The position numbers were made by a program, and so were the translations under genes. From Herbiconiux sp. (lineage in GTDB: Bacteria > Actinomycetota > Actinomycetes > Actinomycetales > Microbacteriaceae), in contig NZ_SCVE01000014.1 of assembly GCF_004297105.1 (NCBI RefSeq), positions 62,001 to 126,000 of the forward strand: a DNA stretch of 64,000 nucleotides, given 5' to 3'. The notes under the pieces were generated by a model. The model saw only the letters and a program-made list of their open reading frames with translations, searched no databases and was not told the DNA's origin. Shown piece by piece: positions 45,627-54,810 of this stretch; position 1 is the stretch's first letter; each line of letters begins with the position of its first letter.

Positions 45627-46601
45627 ATGGGGTCTGAGCAGCGAGAACAGGGGCGGTTCCAGGGGCGCCGAATCGTGGCCGGCGCGTTCGTCCTGCTCGT
45701 CGTACTCGGCTACGTGGCGGTGATCCTGCTCTATTCCGCCAACGCCCGCTCGGGGCAGGGGGGCACCTTGGGCACGTCCGACGCCGAGGCAGTGCGCGTC
45801 GAGATGGCGCCCGTATCCGTGAACGGGCCGGGCGAGCGGCTCTCGGTCGACGTGCGTATCTTCCCGCCCGACTCCCTGGTGGCCGACGACAACCTGACCC
45901 TCACGAAGGATCTCTCGGTGATCGTCTCCCCGATCGATGGGACGCAGGCCGTCTCGCTGGAGGCCGGTTCCCTGGCATTGGTCACGAAGACGATCTCGGT
46001 GCCGGCAGCGGGCACGGTGGAGAACTGGCCGTTCGACCGTTACGACGCCACCCTCTCGGTACTCGCGTACAGCACGGAGGACGGCGTCAAGACCGCTCTG
46101 CCCACCTTCGTGCAATGGCAGGGCTCTGTGTCGGGCTGGAACTTCCAGGTGCAGGAGAACCACGAGAAGCCCGTTGCGGTGACCGACACCGACGGCCGCA
46201 CCGAATCGCTGCCCTCCCTCGACATCGGTGCTTCGCGATCAGGGAGCACGCTCGCGTTCGGGTTCCTGTTGCTGAGTCTTCTCGTCGTGATGCCCATACT
46301 CGTGCTGTTCGTAGCCATCCGTGCCTACACAGGCCACCGCAAGGTCGAGGCCACCCTCACGAGCTGGATGGGCGCGATGCTGTTCGCCACGATCCCCCTG
46401 CGCGGCTTCCTTCCGGGCTCGCCGCCGATCGGTTCGTGGATCGACTTCCTCGTGGTGCTCTGGGTGATCGTGGGACTGATCGCAGGCCTCACCATCTACG
46501 TGCTCGCCTGGAACCGCTGGGGCACCCCCGACCCGCAGTTCGCCCGCGGCGCACCCCCCTCCACGCCACCCCACGTGAACGGCGGCGCACACGCGGATTG
46601 A
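45627..46601 (+). CDS. DUF4436 family membrane protein
   Basis: A 324-residue protein with one N-terminal helix (residues 17-36), an extracytoplasmic domain of about 170 residues with the [13 protein letters not shown] motif characteristic of DUF4436, then three C-terminal helices (about 208-228, 246-262 and 272-295) and a Pro-rich tail. Function is unknown. The gene fits leaderless transcription and ends two bases before the end of the convergent HNH gene. Confidence 0.82.
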   Translation: MGSEQREQGRFQGRRIVAGAFVLLVVLGYVAVILLYSANARSGQGGTLGTSDAEAVRVEMAPVSVNGPGERLSVDVRIFPPDSLVADDNLTLTKDLSVIVSPIDGTQAVSLEAGSLALVTKTISVPAAGTVENWPFDRYDATLSVLAYSTEDGVKTALPTFVQWQGSVSGWNFQVQENHEKPVAVTDTDGRTESLPSLDIGASRSGSTLAFGFLLLSLLVVMPILVLFVAIRAYTGHRKVEATLTSWMGAMLFATIPLRGFLPGSPPIGSWIDFLVVLWVIVGLIAGLTIYVLAWNRWGTPDPQFARGAPPSTPPHVNGGAHAD

Positions 46602-46603
46602 GT

Positions 46604-47062
46604 TCAGCCGAGCGTCGACGCGATGAAGGCGCTTCGCCAATTGGCACCCATGCGTTCGTACGTGACCTTCGCGTGGCAGTTGCGGCATCTCACGTCGCAC
46701 TTGGCGATCTCATCGATCACCCGACGCAGCGAGTATCCGTTCTTCGCCAGGATCATCACCTCGGCCGCCTTCTGTGTGGCATCGCGATGATCGAAATCGA
46801 GAACGCGTAGGTCGGCTTCCCCGCAATCGACGCAGGGATGCTCCACGAGATGCCGGCCGATCAGCTCGAGGTTCGCCCGCCGCTGGGCCGCCGTGCGTGC
46901 CAGGATGACGCGGATGTGTGCCTCGCGGTTGAGGGCATAGTAGCGCCGCGCGCTCGCCCGATTGCAGTCGCGGCAGACGTTCTGGTGTGCGTCGCGCGCG
47001 GCGCGCTTGGCATTGAACTCCTCGAGTGATTTAGACTCGTTGCATTGGGTGCATGTCTTCAT
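46604..47062 (-). CDS. HNH-type zinc-finger nuclease-like protein
   Basis: A 152-residue protein with an N-terminal zinc finger (CTQCN and CRDCN) and an HNH-like centre: PCVDCGEADLRVLDFDHRD, then VRCRNCHAKVTYER. The Cys pairs and the DHRD/NCH residues match small HNH proteins often found in phages and mobile elements; enzymatic activity is unproven. It lies 39 bases from tRNA-Lys, transcribed away from it, and looks like an accessory gene inserted beside the tRNA. Confidence 0.82.
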   Translation of the reverse strand: MKTCTQCNESKSLEEFNAKRAARDAHQNVCRDCNRASARRYYALNREAHIRVILARTAAQRRANLELIGRHLVEHPCVDCGEADLRVLDFDHRDATQKAAEVMILAKNGYSLRRVIDEIAKCDVRCRNCHAKVTYERMGANWRSAFIASTLG

Positions 47063-47101
47063 GGCTTCACGCTAGGAGCGACGTCAGACACCCGATGCCC
47101 G

Positions 47102-47174
47102 GTCCCTCTAGCTCAGTTGGTAGAGCAACGTCCTTTTAAGTCGTGGGTCGTCGGTTCGAGCCCGACGGGGGACA
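47102..47174 (+). tRNA. tRNA-Lys (anticodon TTT)
   Basis: 73 bases fold as a standard cloverleaf: acceptor GTCCCTC/GGGGGAC with one G-U pair, D-arm GCTC/GAGC, anticodon loop CTTTTAA, T-arm GTCGG-TTCGAGC-CCGAC and discriminator A. The anticodon stem ACGTC/GTCGT has one T-T mismatch (47131 with 47141). CCA is not encoded (the next bases are CCT). Confidence 0.95.
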
Positions 47175-47276
47175 CCTTCGCAGTTTCGCTGTGCGCGTGA
47201 CGTCGGGCGGGAACGGATGACGGCGCGTAGCGTTGTACCTCCTGCGGGGTGTGCAGCCCCCGCGAGATGGGATGGC

Positions 47277-47906
47277 ATGGCCAACGACTTCCACCGACCG
47301 GTGCTCTACGACGGGAGCGCGTTCGAGGCGTTCCAGGGCGGCGAGGATCCTGCGACGATCAACCGCATCGCCCACGAGACCGCCGGAGCCCTGCTCAGCA
47401 GGGTGCGCGACGATCCGCAGCCCGAGGTGATCGACCGGCTGCTCGCCTTCACCGACGACCACGGGATCGACGCCGTCGCCGAACTCTGGTCACGTGCGAG
47501 CGCCCACAGCCTGCCGGGCAGCCTCTGGCGCATCTATCTGCTGCGCGCTCTCATCCGGCAAGACCCCCAGCAGGCGAGCTACTTCTTCGAGCGCGGTGTG
47601 AACCTCATTCCGAGCATCGACCCCGTGGTGGCCGGCGCTGAGTCGCCAACGGGCCCCAAGGAGATCACCGACCTGGCCGATCAAATCCTCCGCGGACTCT
47701 TCACAGGAGATTTTGCGGTGGCCTTGGATCGGGCCTCCTCGTTCTGCCGGATCATGGCTCAGGGCTGCGCCAGCATCGCCGACGACGCGGAGATCGGGGC
47801 CCCCGAGACGGCCTCGACCCTCACCACCCGGGCCCTCCGTTTCGAGACGACAGCCGACGAGCTGACCCAGTCGGGTGCCCTCTGGCGGCACGACAACCTC
47901 GACTGA
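47277..47906 (+). CDS. Conserved-looking cytoplasmic protein of unknown function upstream of sigK
   Basis: A 209-residue, mostly helical, soluble protein beginning MANDFHRPVLYDGSAFEAFQG, with RIAHETAGALLSRV, DHGIDAVAELWSRASAHSLPGSLWRIYLLRALI and a YFFERG segment. There is no signal peptide or membrane helix. I do not recognise a function. ATG at 47277 is preferred over an upstream in-frame start because GAGATGGGA precedes it and the extra residues look non-coding. A hairpin GCGGGG-TGTGCA-GCCCCCGC lies just before. It precedes the sigK leader on the same strand. Confidence 0.7.
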   Translation: MANDFHRPVLYDGSAFEAFQGGEDPATINRIAHETAGALLSRVRDDPQPEVIDRLLAFTDDHGIDAVAELWSRASAHSLPGSLWRIYLLRALIRQDPQQASYFFERGVNLIPSIDPVVAGAESPTGPKEITDLADQILRGLFTGDFAVALDRASSFCRIMAQGCASIADDAEIGAPETASTLTTRALRFETTADELTQSGALWRHDNLD

Positions 47907-48130
47907 TCGGTTAAACTGAGACGGTCGGGTCGCAGTAACCCCGGGCTCCAAAATTCGCCGCTACGAGCGGCCTTCCGCCGAGAGGCGTTTCTGCGGCCCG
48001 GCTCTCCGCTGCCCGGCACCGTGCTTAGCGCACCGTGTTCCCCGGCGCAATCCGGTTCTGGTCCGGCTCCGAATATCGATCGTGGACGTCATCCGGAAAG
48101 TGCCGAGAGCGGGCAGGAGCGTGACCTGTC
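47907..48130 (+). other. 224-base leader region of sigK
   Basis: Non-coding. TAAACT (47913-47918) could be a -10 element and GGCAGGAG (48112-48119) the ribosome site. Several G+C-rich inverted segments and a direct repeat CACCGTG occur, but no known RNA motif could be recognised. Confidence 0.4.
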
Positions 48131-48733
48131 ATGCTTGAACTCGTGACCACTGACCGAGGAACGACGGATATCGAAGGCGCCGAAGCGGTGCAGAGCTTCG
48201 AGTCCCTCCTCGAACTCGTCGCCGGCGGCGACCAGCAGGCGTTCTCAGAGCTCTACGACCGAACTGCGCCGCGCGTACTGGGTCTCGTGAAGCGAGTGCT
48301 CATCGATCACGCGCAGTCCGAAGAAGTCGCTCAGGAGGTGTTCTTGGAGATCTGGCGCACGGCCACGAAGTTCGAGGCCACCCGAGGCAACGCCATGTCC
48401 TGGATGCTCACCATGGCGCACCGCCGCGCGATCGACCGGGTGCGCTCCTCGCAGGCGGGGCATGACCGCGACGAGCGCATCGGCCTGCGCGACATCGAAC
48501 CCGACTACGACCAGGTCAGCGAGACCGTCGAGATCCGCATCGAGCACGAGCGTGTGAAGCGGGCCATGGACAAGCTGACCGCGCTTCAGCGCGAGGCCAT
48601 CTCCCTCGCCTACTACGGCGGCTACAGCCATACCGAGGTCGCAGGTCTCCTCTCCATCCCGGTGGGGACCGTCAAGACCAGACTCCGTGACGGGATGATC
48701 CGACTTCGAGACGAACTGGGGGTGACATCATGA
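48131..48733 (+). CDS. sigK: ECF sigma factor SigK
   Basis: A 200-residue extracytoplasmic-function sigma factor. Region 2: FSELYDRTAPRVLGLVKRVLIDHAQSEEVAQEVFLEIW and AMSWMLTMAHRRAIDRVRS; region 4: LTALQREAISLAYYGGYSHTEVAGLLSIPVGTVKTRLRDGMIRL. Followed with a four-base overlap by an RskA-type anti-sigma factor, which defines it as the SigK (ECF19) group; in mycobacteria this pair answers redox or envelope signals and controls secreted antigens. Confidence 0.94.
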   Translation: MLELVTTDRGTTDIEGAEAVQSFESLLELVAGGDQQAFSELYDRTAPRVLGLVKRVLIDHAQSEEVAQEVFLEIWRTATKFEATRGNAMSWMLTMAHRRAIDRVRSSQAGHDRDERIGLRDIEPDYDQVSETVEIRIEHERVKRAMDKLTALQREAISLAYYGGYSHTEVAGLLSIPVGTVKTRLRDGMIRLRDELGVTS

Positions 48734-49581
48734 CCGAACGACACGACGACAGCGATCCGCGCCTGCTCACCGGTGCCTACTCGCTCGATGCGCTGAGCCC
48801 CGAGGAGGCCGAGGCCTTCGAACGCGAGGCCGCGTCATCCGAGTCCCTCCGCGACGAAACCGACGAGCTCACGCTCACGTCGACCGTGCTGGGCCTGGCC
48901 GTCGCGCCGGTCACGCCCTCCGACCGCATGAAGGCCGAACTCATGGCCAAGCTGCCGCTCACTCCGCAGCTGCCCCGTGAGACGCCCCTGTCGGCTTCGG
49001 AGACCCCCGAGACCTCCAGCGCCGAACAGGTCCCGGATGCGCCGGCCGCCTCCATCGCGGAGCCCCCGGCCAGTTCGGGTGCGGCTCACCAGCGCGCCCA
49101 GTCCCGCTGGTTCACTCGTCCTGTCGGCATCCTCACCGCGGTCGCGGCTGCCGCAGCTCTCTTCGTCGGTGGCGGATTCGTGGGAAGCGCCGTGATCAAC
49201 GCGAACACCACCACGACCACCATCGATGCATCCGCCTCGCAGCTGGCGGCCATCACGGCGGCCGACGATGTGCAGCGCAAGGTGGTCGACGTCGCCGATG
49301 GCGGCAAGGCGACGCTCGTGTGGTCGAACGACCTCGGCCGTTCGGCCGTGCTCGTCGACGGGCTCTCCGGACTCCCCGACGGCAAGGTCTACGAAGCCTG
49401 GTACATCAACGGCGACGGTGCGATCCCGGCCGGCACCTTCACCGCCTCGAGCGACGGCATGACGTGGCACGTGCTGAGCGGCGCGATGAAGTCGGGCGAT
49501 GCGATCGGCGTCACCGTAGAACCCGCGGGCGGCTCCACGGCACCCACCACCACCCCGATCCTCGTGGGCCAGAGCGCCTGA
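48730..49581 (+). CDS. rskA: Anti-sigma-K factor RskA
   Basis: A 283-residue membrane protein that holds SigK inactive. The cytoplasmic N-terminal anti-sigma domain reads LLTGAYSLDALSPEEAEAFEREAA; a Pro/Ala-rich linker leads to one transmembrane helix (about residues 136-157), then the extracytoplasmic RskA domain with LPDGKVYEAWYING. Release probably needs regulated proteolysis of the helix, as in the family. Start overlaps the sigK stop (ATGA). Confidence 0.93.
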   Translation: MTERHDDSDPRLLTGAYSLDALSPEEAEAFEREAASSESLRDETDELTLTSTVLGLAVAPVTPSDRMKAELMAKLPLTPQLPRETPLSASETPETSSAEQVPDAPAASIAEPPASSGAAHQRAQSRWFTRPVGILTAVAAAAALFVGGGFVGSAVINANTTTTTIDASASQLAAITAADDVQRKVVDVADGGKATLVWSNDLGRSAVLVDGLSGLPDGKVYEAWYINGDGAIPAGTFTASSDGMTWHVLSGAMKSGDAIGVTVEPAGGSTAPTTTPILVGQSA

Positions 49582-49587
49582 CGGCCT

Positions 49588-49667
49588 GATCGTCGGCGCA
49601 AGCCAGATGCCGGCCGAGCTCCCCTGACCGGTCGTCGGTGTCAGGAGCCGGCGCTTGCGCGCCGATC
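49588..49667 (+). terminator. Long branched hairpin after rskA
   Basis: GCGCAAGC (49596-49603) pairs with GCTTGCGC (49653-49660), extended imperfectly to GATC/GATC at the ends; CCTGAC (49623-49628) with GTCAGG (49640-49645) forms an inner hairpin. Likely terminator of sigK-rskA. The rest of the gap to 49780 shows only the ribosome site AGGAAAGGA of the next gene. Confidence 0.55.
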
Positions 49668-49780
49668 CTGCCTTCGCTGGGTGGGACTGTGAGTCCTAGG
49701 CGCGAGTGGGCCAGCTGTCGTGCGCGTGCGCGGCCAGGGCCGAGGGAGGCTGGAAGCATCCACGAGGAAAGGACCTTCCA

Positions 49781-50635
49781 ATGACTTATCCGACTGACCG
49801 GCCCGCTGTCTGGTTCGTGACCGGCGCTTCGCGCGGCCTTGGGCTCGCGCTGGTGAAGCATCTGCTCGGACGCGGAGATCAGGTCGCGGCGACCACCCGT
49901 TCCCCTGAGCGTCTCCGCGCCGCTCTCACCGGTGCGGAGACCGCGAACCTGCTTCCGCTGGAGGTGTCGCTCACCGACGAGGCACAGGTTAGCGCGGCGA
50001 TCGCCCAGGCGACGGAGAGGTTCGGCCGGATCGATGTCGTGGTGAACAACGCCGGGTACGGCATCCTCGGTGCGGTCGAGGACACCAGCACCGACGACAT
50101 CCGCACCCTGTTCGACGTGCAGCTGATCGGTACCTGGAGCGTCGTCCGCGGTGTCCTGCCGCAGATGCGCGCCTCCGGCAGCGGACACATCATCAACGTG
50201 TCCTCGATCGTGGGATTGCTCGCGTTCCCGGGGTGGGGCCTGTACAGCGCGGCCAAGTTCGCCATCGAAGGCCTCTCCGAGGCGCTGGCCGCCGAGGTCG
50301 CCGGTTTCGGGATCGGCGTCACCGTCGTCGAGCCCGGCTACTTCGACACCGCATTCCTGACCGATGACTCCCTCGTGCTCACGGACGGCTCCTCGAACGC
50401 GTACCCGGCGATCCTCGACATGATCGCAGCGCACAAGGAGATGCCCGGCACCCAGCCCGGCGATCCGGCCAGGGCTGCGGCGGCGTTCGTCGTCATCGCT
50501 CAGCGGGAGAACGGCCCGCTCCATCAGCAGCTCGGCTCGGATTCCTCCGGGCTGGCCGAGGGAAAGGCCGACTCGCTGAAGGCCGACGTCATCGCCGGCC
50601 GGGAGCTTGCACGGAGCACCGACTACGTGCGCTGA
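49781..50635 (+). CDS. Short-chain dehydrogenase/reductase
   Basis: A 284-residue NAD(P)-dependent oxidoreductase: nucleotide-binding TGASRGLG, NNAGYG, and the catalytic Ser-Tyr-Lys set in NVSSIVGLL and YSAAKFAIEG. Arg after the glycine motif and TTRSPERL suggest NADPH preference. Substrate unknown. Strong AGGAAAGGA ribosome site. The next gene, an XRE regulator, starts 23 bases later on the same strand and probably controls or is co-expressed with it, a common pairing in actinobacteria. Confidence 0.92.
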   Translation: MTYPTDRPAVWFVTGASRGLGLALVKHLLGRGDQVAATTRSPERLRAALTGAETANLLPLEVSLTDEAQVSAAIAQATERFGRIDVVVNNAGYGILGAVEDTSTDDIRTLFDVQLIGTWSVVRGVLPQMRASGSGHIINVSSIVGLLAFPGWGLYSAAKFAIEGLSEALAAEVAGFGIGVTVVEPGYFDTAFLTDDSLVLTDGSSNAYPAILDMIAAHKEMPGTQPGDPARAAAAFVVIAQRENGPLHQQLGSDSSGLAEGKADSLKADVIAGRELARSTDYVR

Positions 50636-50658
50636 TGGACGTTTGGGAGAATGAAGGC

Positions 50659-51552
50659 ATGAGCGATCCCCACCGGGAGTTGGGCGCCTTTCTGCGCCGT
50701 GCTCGCGCACGCCGCGATCCCGAGACGACGGGGCTTCTGCCTGATGGCCGGATCCGTCGGGTACCGGGCTTGCGCCGTGAAGAGGTCGCCCTTCTCGCGG
50801 GCGTCTCCACCGACTACTACACCCGCCTCGAACAGGGCCGCAACATGGCCCCGTCGGGACAGGTCATCGACGCTCTCATCAGAGCACTGGACCTCGACAC
50901 CGCAGGCCAGACCTATCTCCGCACTCTGGTCAGTACTCCGGGGGCGTGGGTTTCTCGTTCTCGTCCCTCCGTGCAACGTGTTCGCCCGGAGCTCCGTCAG
51001 CTCCTCGACTCCTTCAGCTCTCAGCCGGCGCTGATCCTCGGGCGGCGCACGGACATCCTCGCTTCGAACACCCTCGCCCGGGCGCTGTTCGCGGACTTCG
51101 AATCGATGCCTGCCAAGCACCGCAACTATGCCCGCTGGATACTGCTCGACGAGCATGCACGAACGCTCTTCCGCGACTGGGAGCAGCAGGCGCGCAATGC
51201 GGTCGAGGCGCTGCGCCTGGACGCCGCCGCGACTCCGAACGACCTGGGCACTCACCAGCTCGTCGGTGAGCTGTCGCTTGCCAGCGAGGAGTTTCGGCAG
51301 TGGTGGTCAGCGCATCGGGTGCACCAGCGCACGCACGGCACCAAACGACTGAGTCATCCGCTGGTGGGCGAACTCGAGGTCCAATTCGAGACGCTCACTC
51401 TGCCCGGGGACCCGTCGCACGCGCTCTACGTCTACACCGCGAAGCCGGGCACGACGTCACACCAGATGCTCTCCGTGCTGGCGAGCTGGGCCGAGACGCA
51501 CCCGGCGGTCGCGGGGACGACCTCTCGGACGGATGCCGCAACCGATACCTGA
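50659..51552 (+). CDS. XRE-type regulator with MmyB-like ligand-binding domain
   Basis: A 297-residue transcription factor. Helix-turn-helix in residues about 8-80 (LGAFLRRARARRDPE, then VPGLRREEVALLAGVSTDYYTRLEQGR), followed by the MmyB_LBD fold (ALILGRRTDILASNTLARALFADFE, NYARWILLDEHARTLFRDWEQQARNAVEALR), which binds fatty-acid-like ligands in structural relatives. ATG at 50659 is chosen over one at 50635 because it starts the conserved MSDPHRELG and has GAAGGC upstream. Confidence 0.92.
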   Translation: MSDPHRELGAFLRRARARRDPETTGLLPDGRIRRVPGLRREEVALLAGVSTDYYTRLEQGRNMAPSGQVIDALIRALDLDTAGQTYLRTLVSTPGAWVSRSRPSVQRVRPELRQLLDSFSSQPALILGRRTDILASNTLARALFADFESMPAKHRNYARWILLDEHARTLFRDWEQQARNAVEALRLDAAATPNDLGTHQLVGELSLASEEFRQWWSAHRVHQRTHGTKRLSHPLVGELEVQFETLTLPGDPSHALYVYTAKPGTTSHQMLSVLASWAETHPAVAGTTSRTDAATDT

Positions 51553-51554
51553 AC

Positions 51555-51603
51555 AACGAAGAAGGCCCCTCTCGACGCGAGTCGGGGAGGGGCCTTCGTC
51601 GTT
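51555..51603. terminator. Bidirectional terminator between the XRE regulator and pstB
   Basis: GAAGGCCCCT (51561-51570) pairs with AGGGGCCTTC (51588-51597), extended inside by CGAC/GTCG and outside by AACGA/TCGTT. It separates two convergent transcripts. Confidence 0.85.
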
Positions 51604-51612
51604 CAGGGCTGA

Positions 51613-52392
51613 TCAACCGAAGCGGCCCGACACATAGTCTTCCGTGGCCTGCACGGACGGGTTCGAGAAAATCGTGGTGGTGTCGTCGAACTCGATCAGC
51701 TTGCCCGGCTTGCCGGTGCCCGCGATGTTGAAGAACGCCGTCCGGTCGGAGACCCGCGAGGCCTGCTGCATGTTGTGGGTCACGATCACGATCGTGTACT
51801 CCTGCTTGAGCTCCTCGATGAGGTCTTCGATGGCGAGGGTGGAGATGGGGTCGAGGGCGGAGCACGGCTCGTCCATCAGCAGCACATCGGGGGAGACGGC
51901 GATGGCGCGGGCGATGCACAGGCGTTGCTGCTGGCCGCCCGAGAGGCCCTGGCCGGGGAGGCCGAGGCGATCCTTCACCTCGTTCCAGAGGTTGGCTCCC
52001 TTGAGCGACTTCTCGACGAGGTCGTCGCCGTCGTTCTTCGAGATGCGCTTGTTGTTGAGGCGCACGCCGGCGAGCACGTTGTCGCGGATCGACATGGTGG
52101 GGAACGGGTTCGCGCGCTGGAACACCATGCCCACCTGACGGCGCACGAGCACCGGGTCGACGCCGGGTGCGTAGAGGTCGTTGCCGTCGATCAGAACCTC
52201 GCCCTTGACGTAGGCGCCGGGGATGACCTCGTGCATGCGGTTCAGGGTGCGGAGGAAGGTGGACTTGCCGCAGCCGGAGGGACCGATGAAGGCGGTCACT
52301 GTACGCGGCTCGATGTTGATGTTCACGCCTTCGACGGCGAGGAAGTCGCCGTAGAAGACGTTGAGGTTGTTGACTTCGATGCGCTTGGACAC
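51613..52392 (-). CDS. pstB: Phosphate ABC transporter ATP-binding protein
   Basis: ATPase of the high-affinity phosphate importer, 259 residues. Walker [12 protein letters not shown]-loop VFQRANPFP, signature LSGGQQQR, Walker [13 protein letters not shown] and H-loop VTHNMQQ are all present. GTG start after AAAAGGAA. Last gene of pstSCAB, ending beside a terminator. Confidence 0.97.
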   Translation of the reverse strand: MSKRIEVNNLNVFYGDFLAVEGVNINIEPRTVTAFIGPSGCGKSTFLRTLNRMHEVIPGAYVKGEVLIDGNDLYAPGVDPVLVRRQVGMVFQRANPFPTMSIRDNVLAGVRLNNKRISKNDGDDLVEKSLKGANLWNEVKDRLGLPGQGLSGGQQQRLCIARAIAVSPDVLLMDEPCSALDPISTLAIEDLIEELKQEYTIVIVTHNMQQASRVSDRTAFFNIAGTGKPGKLIEFDDTTTIFSNPSVQATEDYVSGRFG

Positions 52393-52428
52393 GTCAGTTC
52401 CTTTTCGGTGTTTGGTTCGGGAGCCGGA

Positions 52429-53529
52429 CTACCGCGAGCCCTTGGGTGCGAACACCTTGGCGACGACACGGGCGATGAGGTTGAGGATGACCACGAGGAA
52501 GACCAGCAGCAGGGCGGCACCCCAGGCGGAGTCGTTCGAGGCGGCGATGTCCTGACCCGGGAACTTGTAGCCCGTGTAGGCCATCACGGGCAGGGTCTGC
52601 ATCGGCCCGTCGAACGGGTTGGAGTTGAAGTTGTCGGTGAAGCTCGCCGCCATGAAGATCGGCGCGGTCTCGCCGATGACACGGGCGATGGCGAGCATGA
52701 CGCCCGTCACGATGCCGGCGATGGCCGTGGGCAGCACGATCTTGGTGATGGTGGAGAACCGCGACACACCGAGGGCGAACGAGGCCTCGCGGAGATCCAT
52801 CGGCACGAGCCGCAGCATCTCCTCGCAGGAGCGCACCACGATCGGGATCATCAGCACCGACAGGGCGACGGATGCGGAGAACCCGCTGAACGCCTTCGGC
52901 CCGACGATGATCGAGAACAGCGAGAAGGCGAACAGGCCCGCCACGATCGACGGGATGCCCGTCATCACGTCGACGAGGAAGGTGACCGTGCGGGCGAGCC
53001 ACTGCTTCGGCTGCGCATACTCGACGAGGTAGATGGCGGTGAGGATGCCGATCGGGATGGAGATGAGCGCCGCGATGCCCGTGATGATGAGCGTTCCGAC
53101 GATGGCCTGCCAGGCGCCCACCTGCGTGGTGACCTCGAGCGTGTCGGGATTGAACACCGACGCGGAGGTCTGGGTGATGAAGTTCCAGTTGATGACCCCG
53201 ATGCCCTTGCTGAACACCGTGTACAGCGTCGAGATCAGGGGAGCGAGCGCCAGGAGGAACGCCACGGTGACGAGGCCGCGCACGACACGGTCGGTGGCCT
53301 TGCGGCGGGTCTCGACCACGGAGGAGAGGATGCCGAGGGCGATCAGGTAGATCACGGCGGCCAGCACCAGCCAGCCGGCGATGTTGAAGCCGATCAGCAG
53401 CAGGAGGACGGCGCTCAGAGCGAGCGCGCCGAGAAGCACGTACAGCTCGATGCGGCGGGGGAGCTGGCCCGAGGTCAGGGTGTTGGCGATCGGGTTGCTC
53501 GGCTTCTGGGGTGTGATGGTGGCGCTCAC
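52429..53529 (-). CDS. pstA: Phosphate ABC transporter permease PstA
   Basis: Inner-membrane permease of 366 residues. About eight hydrophobic segments: two near residues 30-65 and six in the conserved transporter part. The EAA-type loop is seen in MDLREASFALGVSRFSTITKIVLPTAIAGI, and VDVMTGIPSIVAGLFAF is characteristic of PstA. GTG start overlaps the pstC stop (GTGA). Confidence 0.95.
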   Translation of the reverse strand: MSATITPQKPSNPIANTLTSGQLPRRIELYVLLGALALSAVLLLLIGFNIAGWLVLAAVIYLIALGILSSVVETRRKATDRVVRGLVTVAFLLALAPLISTLYTVFSKGIGVINWNFITQTSASVFNPDTLEVTTQVGAWQAIVGTLIITGIAALISIPIGILTAIYLVEYAQPKQWLARTVTFLVDVMTGIPSIVAGLFAFSLFSIIVGPKAFSGFSASVALSVLMIPIVVRSCEEMLRLVPMDLREASFALGVSRFSTITKIVLPTAIAGIVTGVMLAIARVIGETAPIFMAASFTDNFNSNPFDGPMQTLPVMAYTGYKFPGQDIAASNDSAWGAALLLVFLVVILNLIARVVAKVFAPKGSR

Positions 53530-54749
53530 GCGTCCGTGCCCTTTCGCTTTTCCTCATCGATCTCGGACTCGGTCTGCTCGACCGAAGCTTCTTCGCTGCG
53601 TTCCACGTCTTCGGCGGCGTGGCGTTTGGCGAGCACGTCGTCGACGGCGAGGACGGTCGACGGGTCGGAGGGCGGCAGTTGCGCCAGCATGGCCTTGCGC
53701 TTGCGATTGGCCGACGCACCGGCGCGACCGGCGATGACGCGAGCCAGCATGTTCACCGCGAGCGAGATCACGAACAGCAGGAGGCCGGTACCGATCAGGG
53801 CCTCGCGCTGCAGCGTGGTGGCGATCGGGAAGTTCAGGGCGATGTTCGCCGCGATGGTCTGCGAGTTCTCACCCTCGGTGAGCATCCGCACCGACACGAG
53901 GATGGCGGGGGAGATGATGAGCGCGATGGCCATCGTCTCGCCGAGTGCGCGGCCGAGGCCGAGCAGGGTGGCGCTGATGACGCCGGAGCGGCCATAGGGG
54001 AAGACCGCGAGCTTGATCATCTCCCACTTCGTGGCGCCGAGCGCCAGCGCCGCTTCTTCGTGCAGACGAGGAGTCTGCAGGAAGATCTCGCGGGAGATGG
54101 AGGTGATGATCGGGAGGATCATCACGGCCAGCACCACGCCACCGGCGAGGATCGTGGATCCCGTGGTGGAGACGGTGCCGCCGAAGAGGGGGATCCAGCC
54201 GAGGTAGGTGTTGAGCCAGTCGGAGAGCGGCAGCAGGAAGGGGCGGATGACGATGATGCCCCAGAGGCCGAACACGATGGAGGGCACCGCGGCCAGCAGG
54301 TCGACGAGGTAGCCCAGGGCGCCGGCCAGACGGCGCGGCGCGTAGTGCGAGATGAAGAGGGCGATGCCGATGGCGATCGGGGCGCCGATGACCAGGGCGA
54401 TCGCGCTGGCGAACAGCGTTCCCCAGATCAGGGGACCGACGTACGACCAGAAGTTCGCGAAGCCGGCGGTGGGACCTTCGTTGAGGTCGCCGTTGCTGGG
54501 CCAGTCGGCGACGATCGCCGGCACGGCCTGGATGATCAGGAACAACGCCACGCCGGCCAGGATCACCATGATGGAGATCGCCGAGCCGACGCTGAGCCCG
54601 AAGAAGATGCGGTCGGCTGGGCGCGACTTGGCGCGCACCTTCCGGGACCCGCCCGTGGGGGCGGATCCCGGAGTGGATGCGGATGCCGCACCGGTCGCCG
54701 TCGTCTCGTTCGCGTTCTTCGCGGATTTGACAGCTGTGTTTTCGCTCAC
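53526..54749 (-). CDS. pstC: Phosphate ABC transporter permease PstC
   Basis: Permease partner of PstA, about 407 residues. A polar N-terminus of some 50 residues, helices from about residue 55, VDLLAAVPSIVFGLWG typical of PstC, and the coupling loop EEAALALGATKWEMIKLAVFP. The C-terminal 70 residues after the last helix are charged and unusually long (AEDVERSEEASVEQTESEIDEE region). GTG at 54749 is chosen because AGAAAGAG precedes it; GTG at 54764 is the alternative. Confidence 0.94.
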   Translation of the reverse strand: MSENTAVKSAKNANETTATGAASASTPGSAPTGGSRKVRAKSRPADRIFFGLSVGSAISIMVILAGVALFLIIQAVPAIVADWPSNGDLNEGPTAGFANFWSYVGPLIWGTLFASAIALVIGAPIAIGIALFISHYAPRRLAGALGYLVDLLAAVPSIVFGLWGIIVIRPFLLPLSDWLNTYLGWIPLFGGTVSTTGSTILAGGVVLAVMILPIITSISREIFLQTPRLHEEAALALGATKWEMIKLAVFPYGRSGVISATLLGLGRALGETMAIALIISPAILVSVRMLTEGENSQTIAANIALNFPIATTLQREALIGTGLLLFVISLAVNMLARVIAGRAGASANRKRKAMLAQLPPSDPSTVLAVDDVLAKRHAAEDVERSEEASVEQTESEIDEEKRKGTDA

Positions 54750-54810
54750 TGCACTCTTTCTCACGGGTTACGGCGTAGACGAGCCTGACGGCGACCGGGT
54801 GGGGCGGGTG

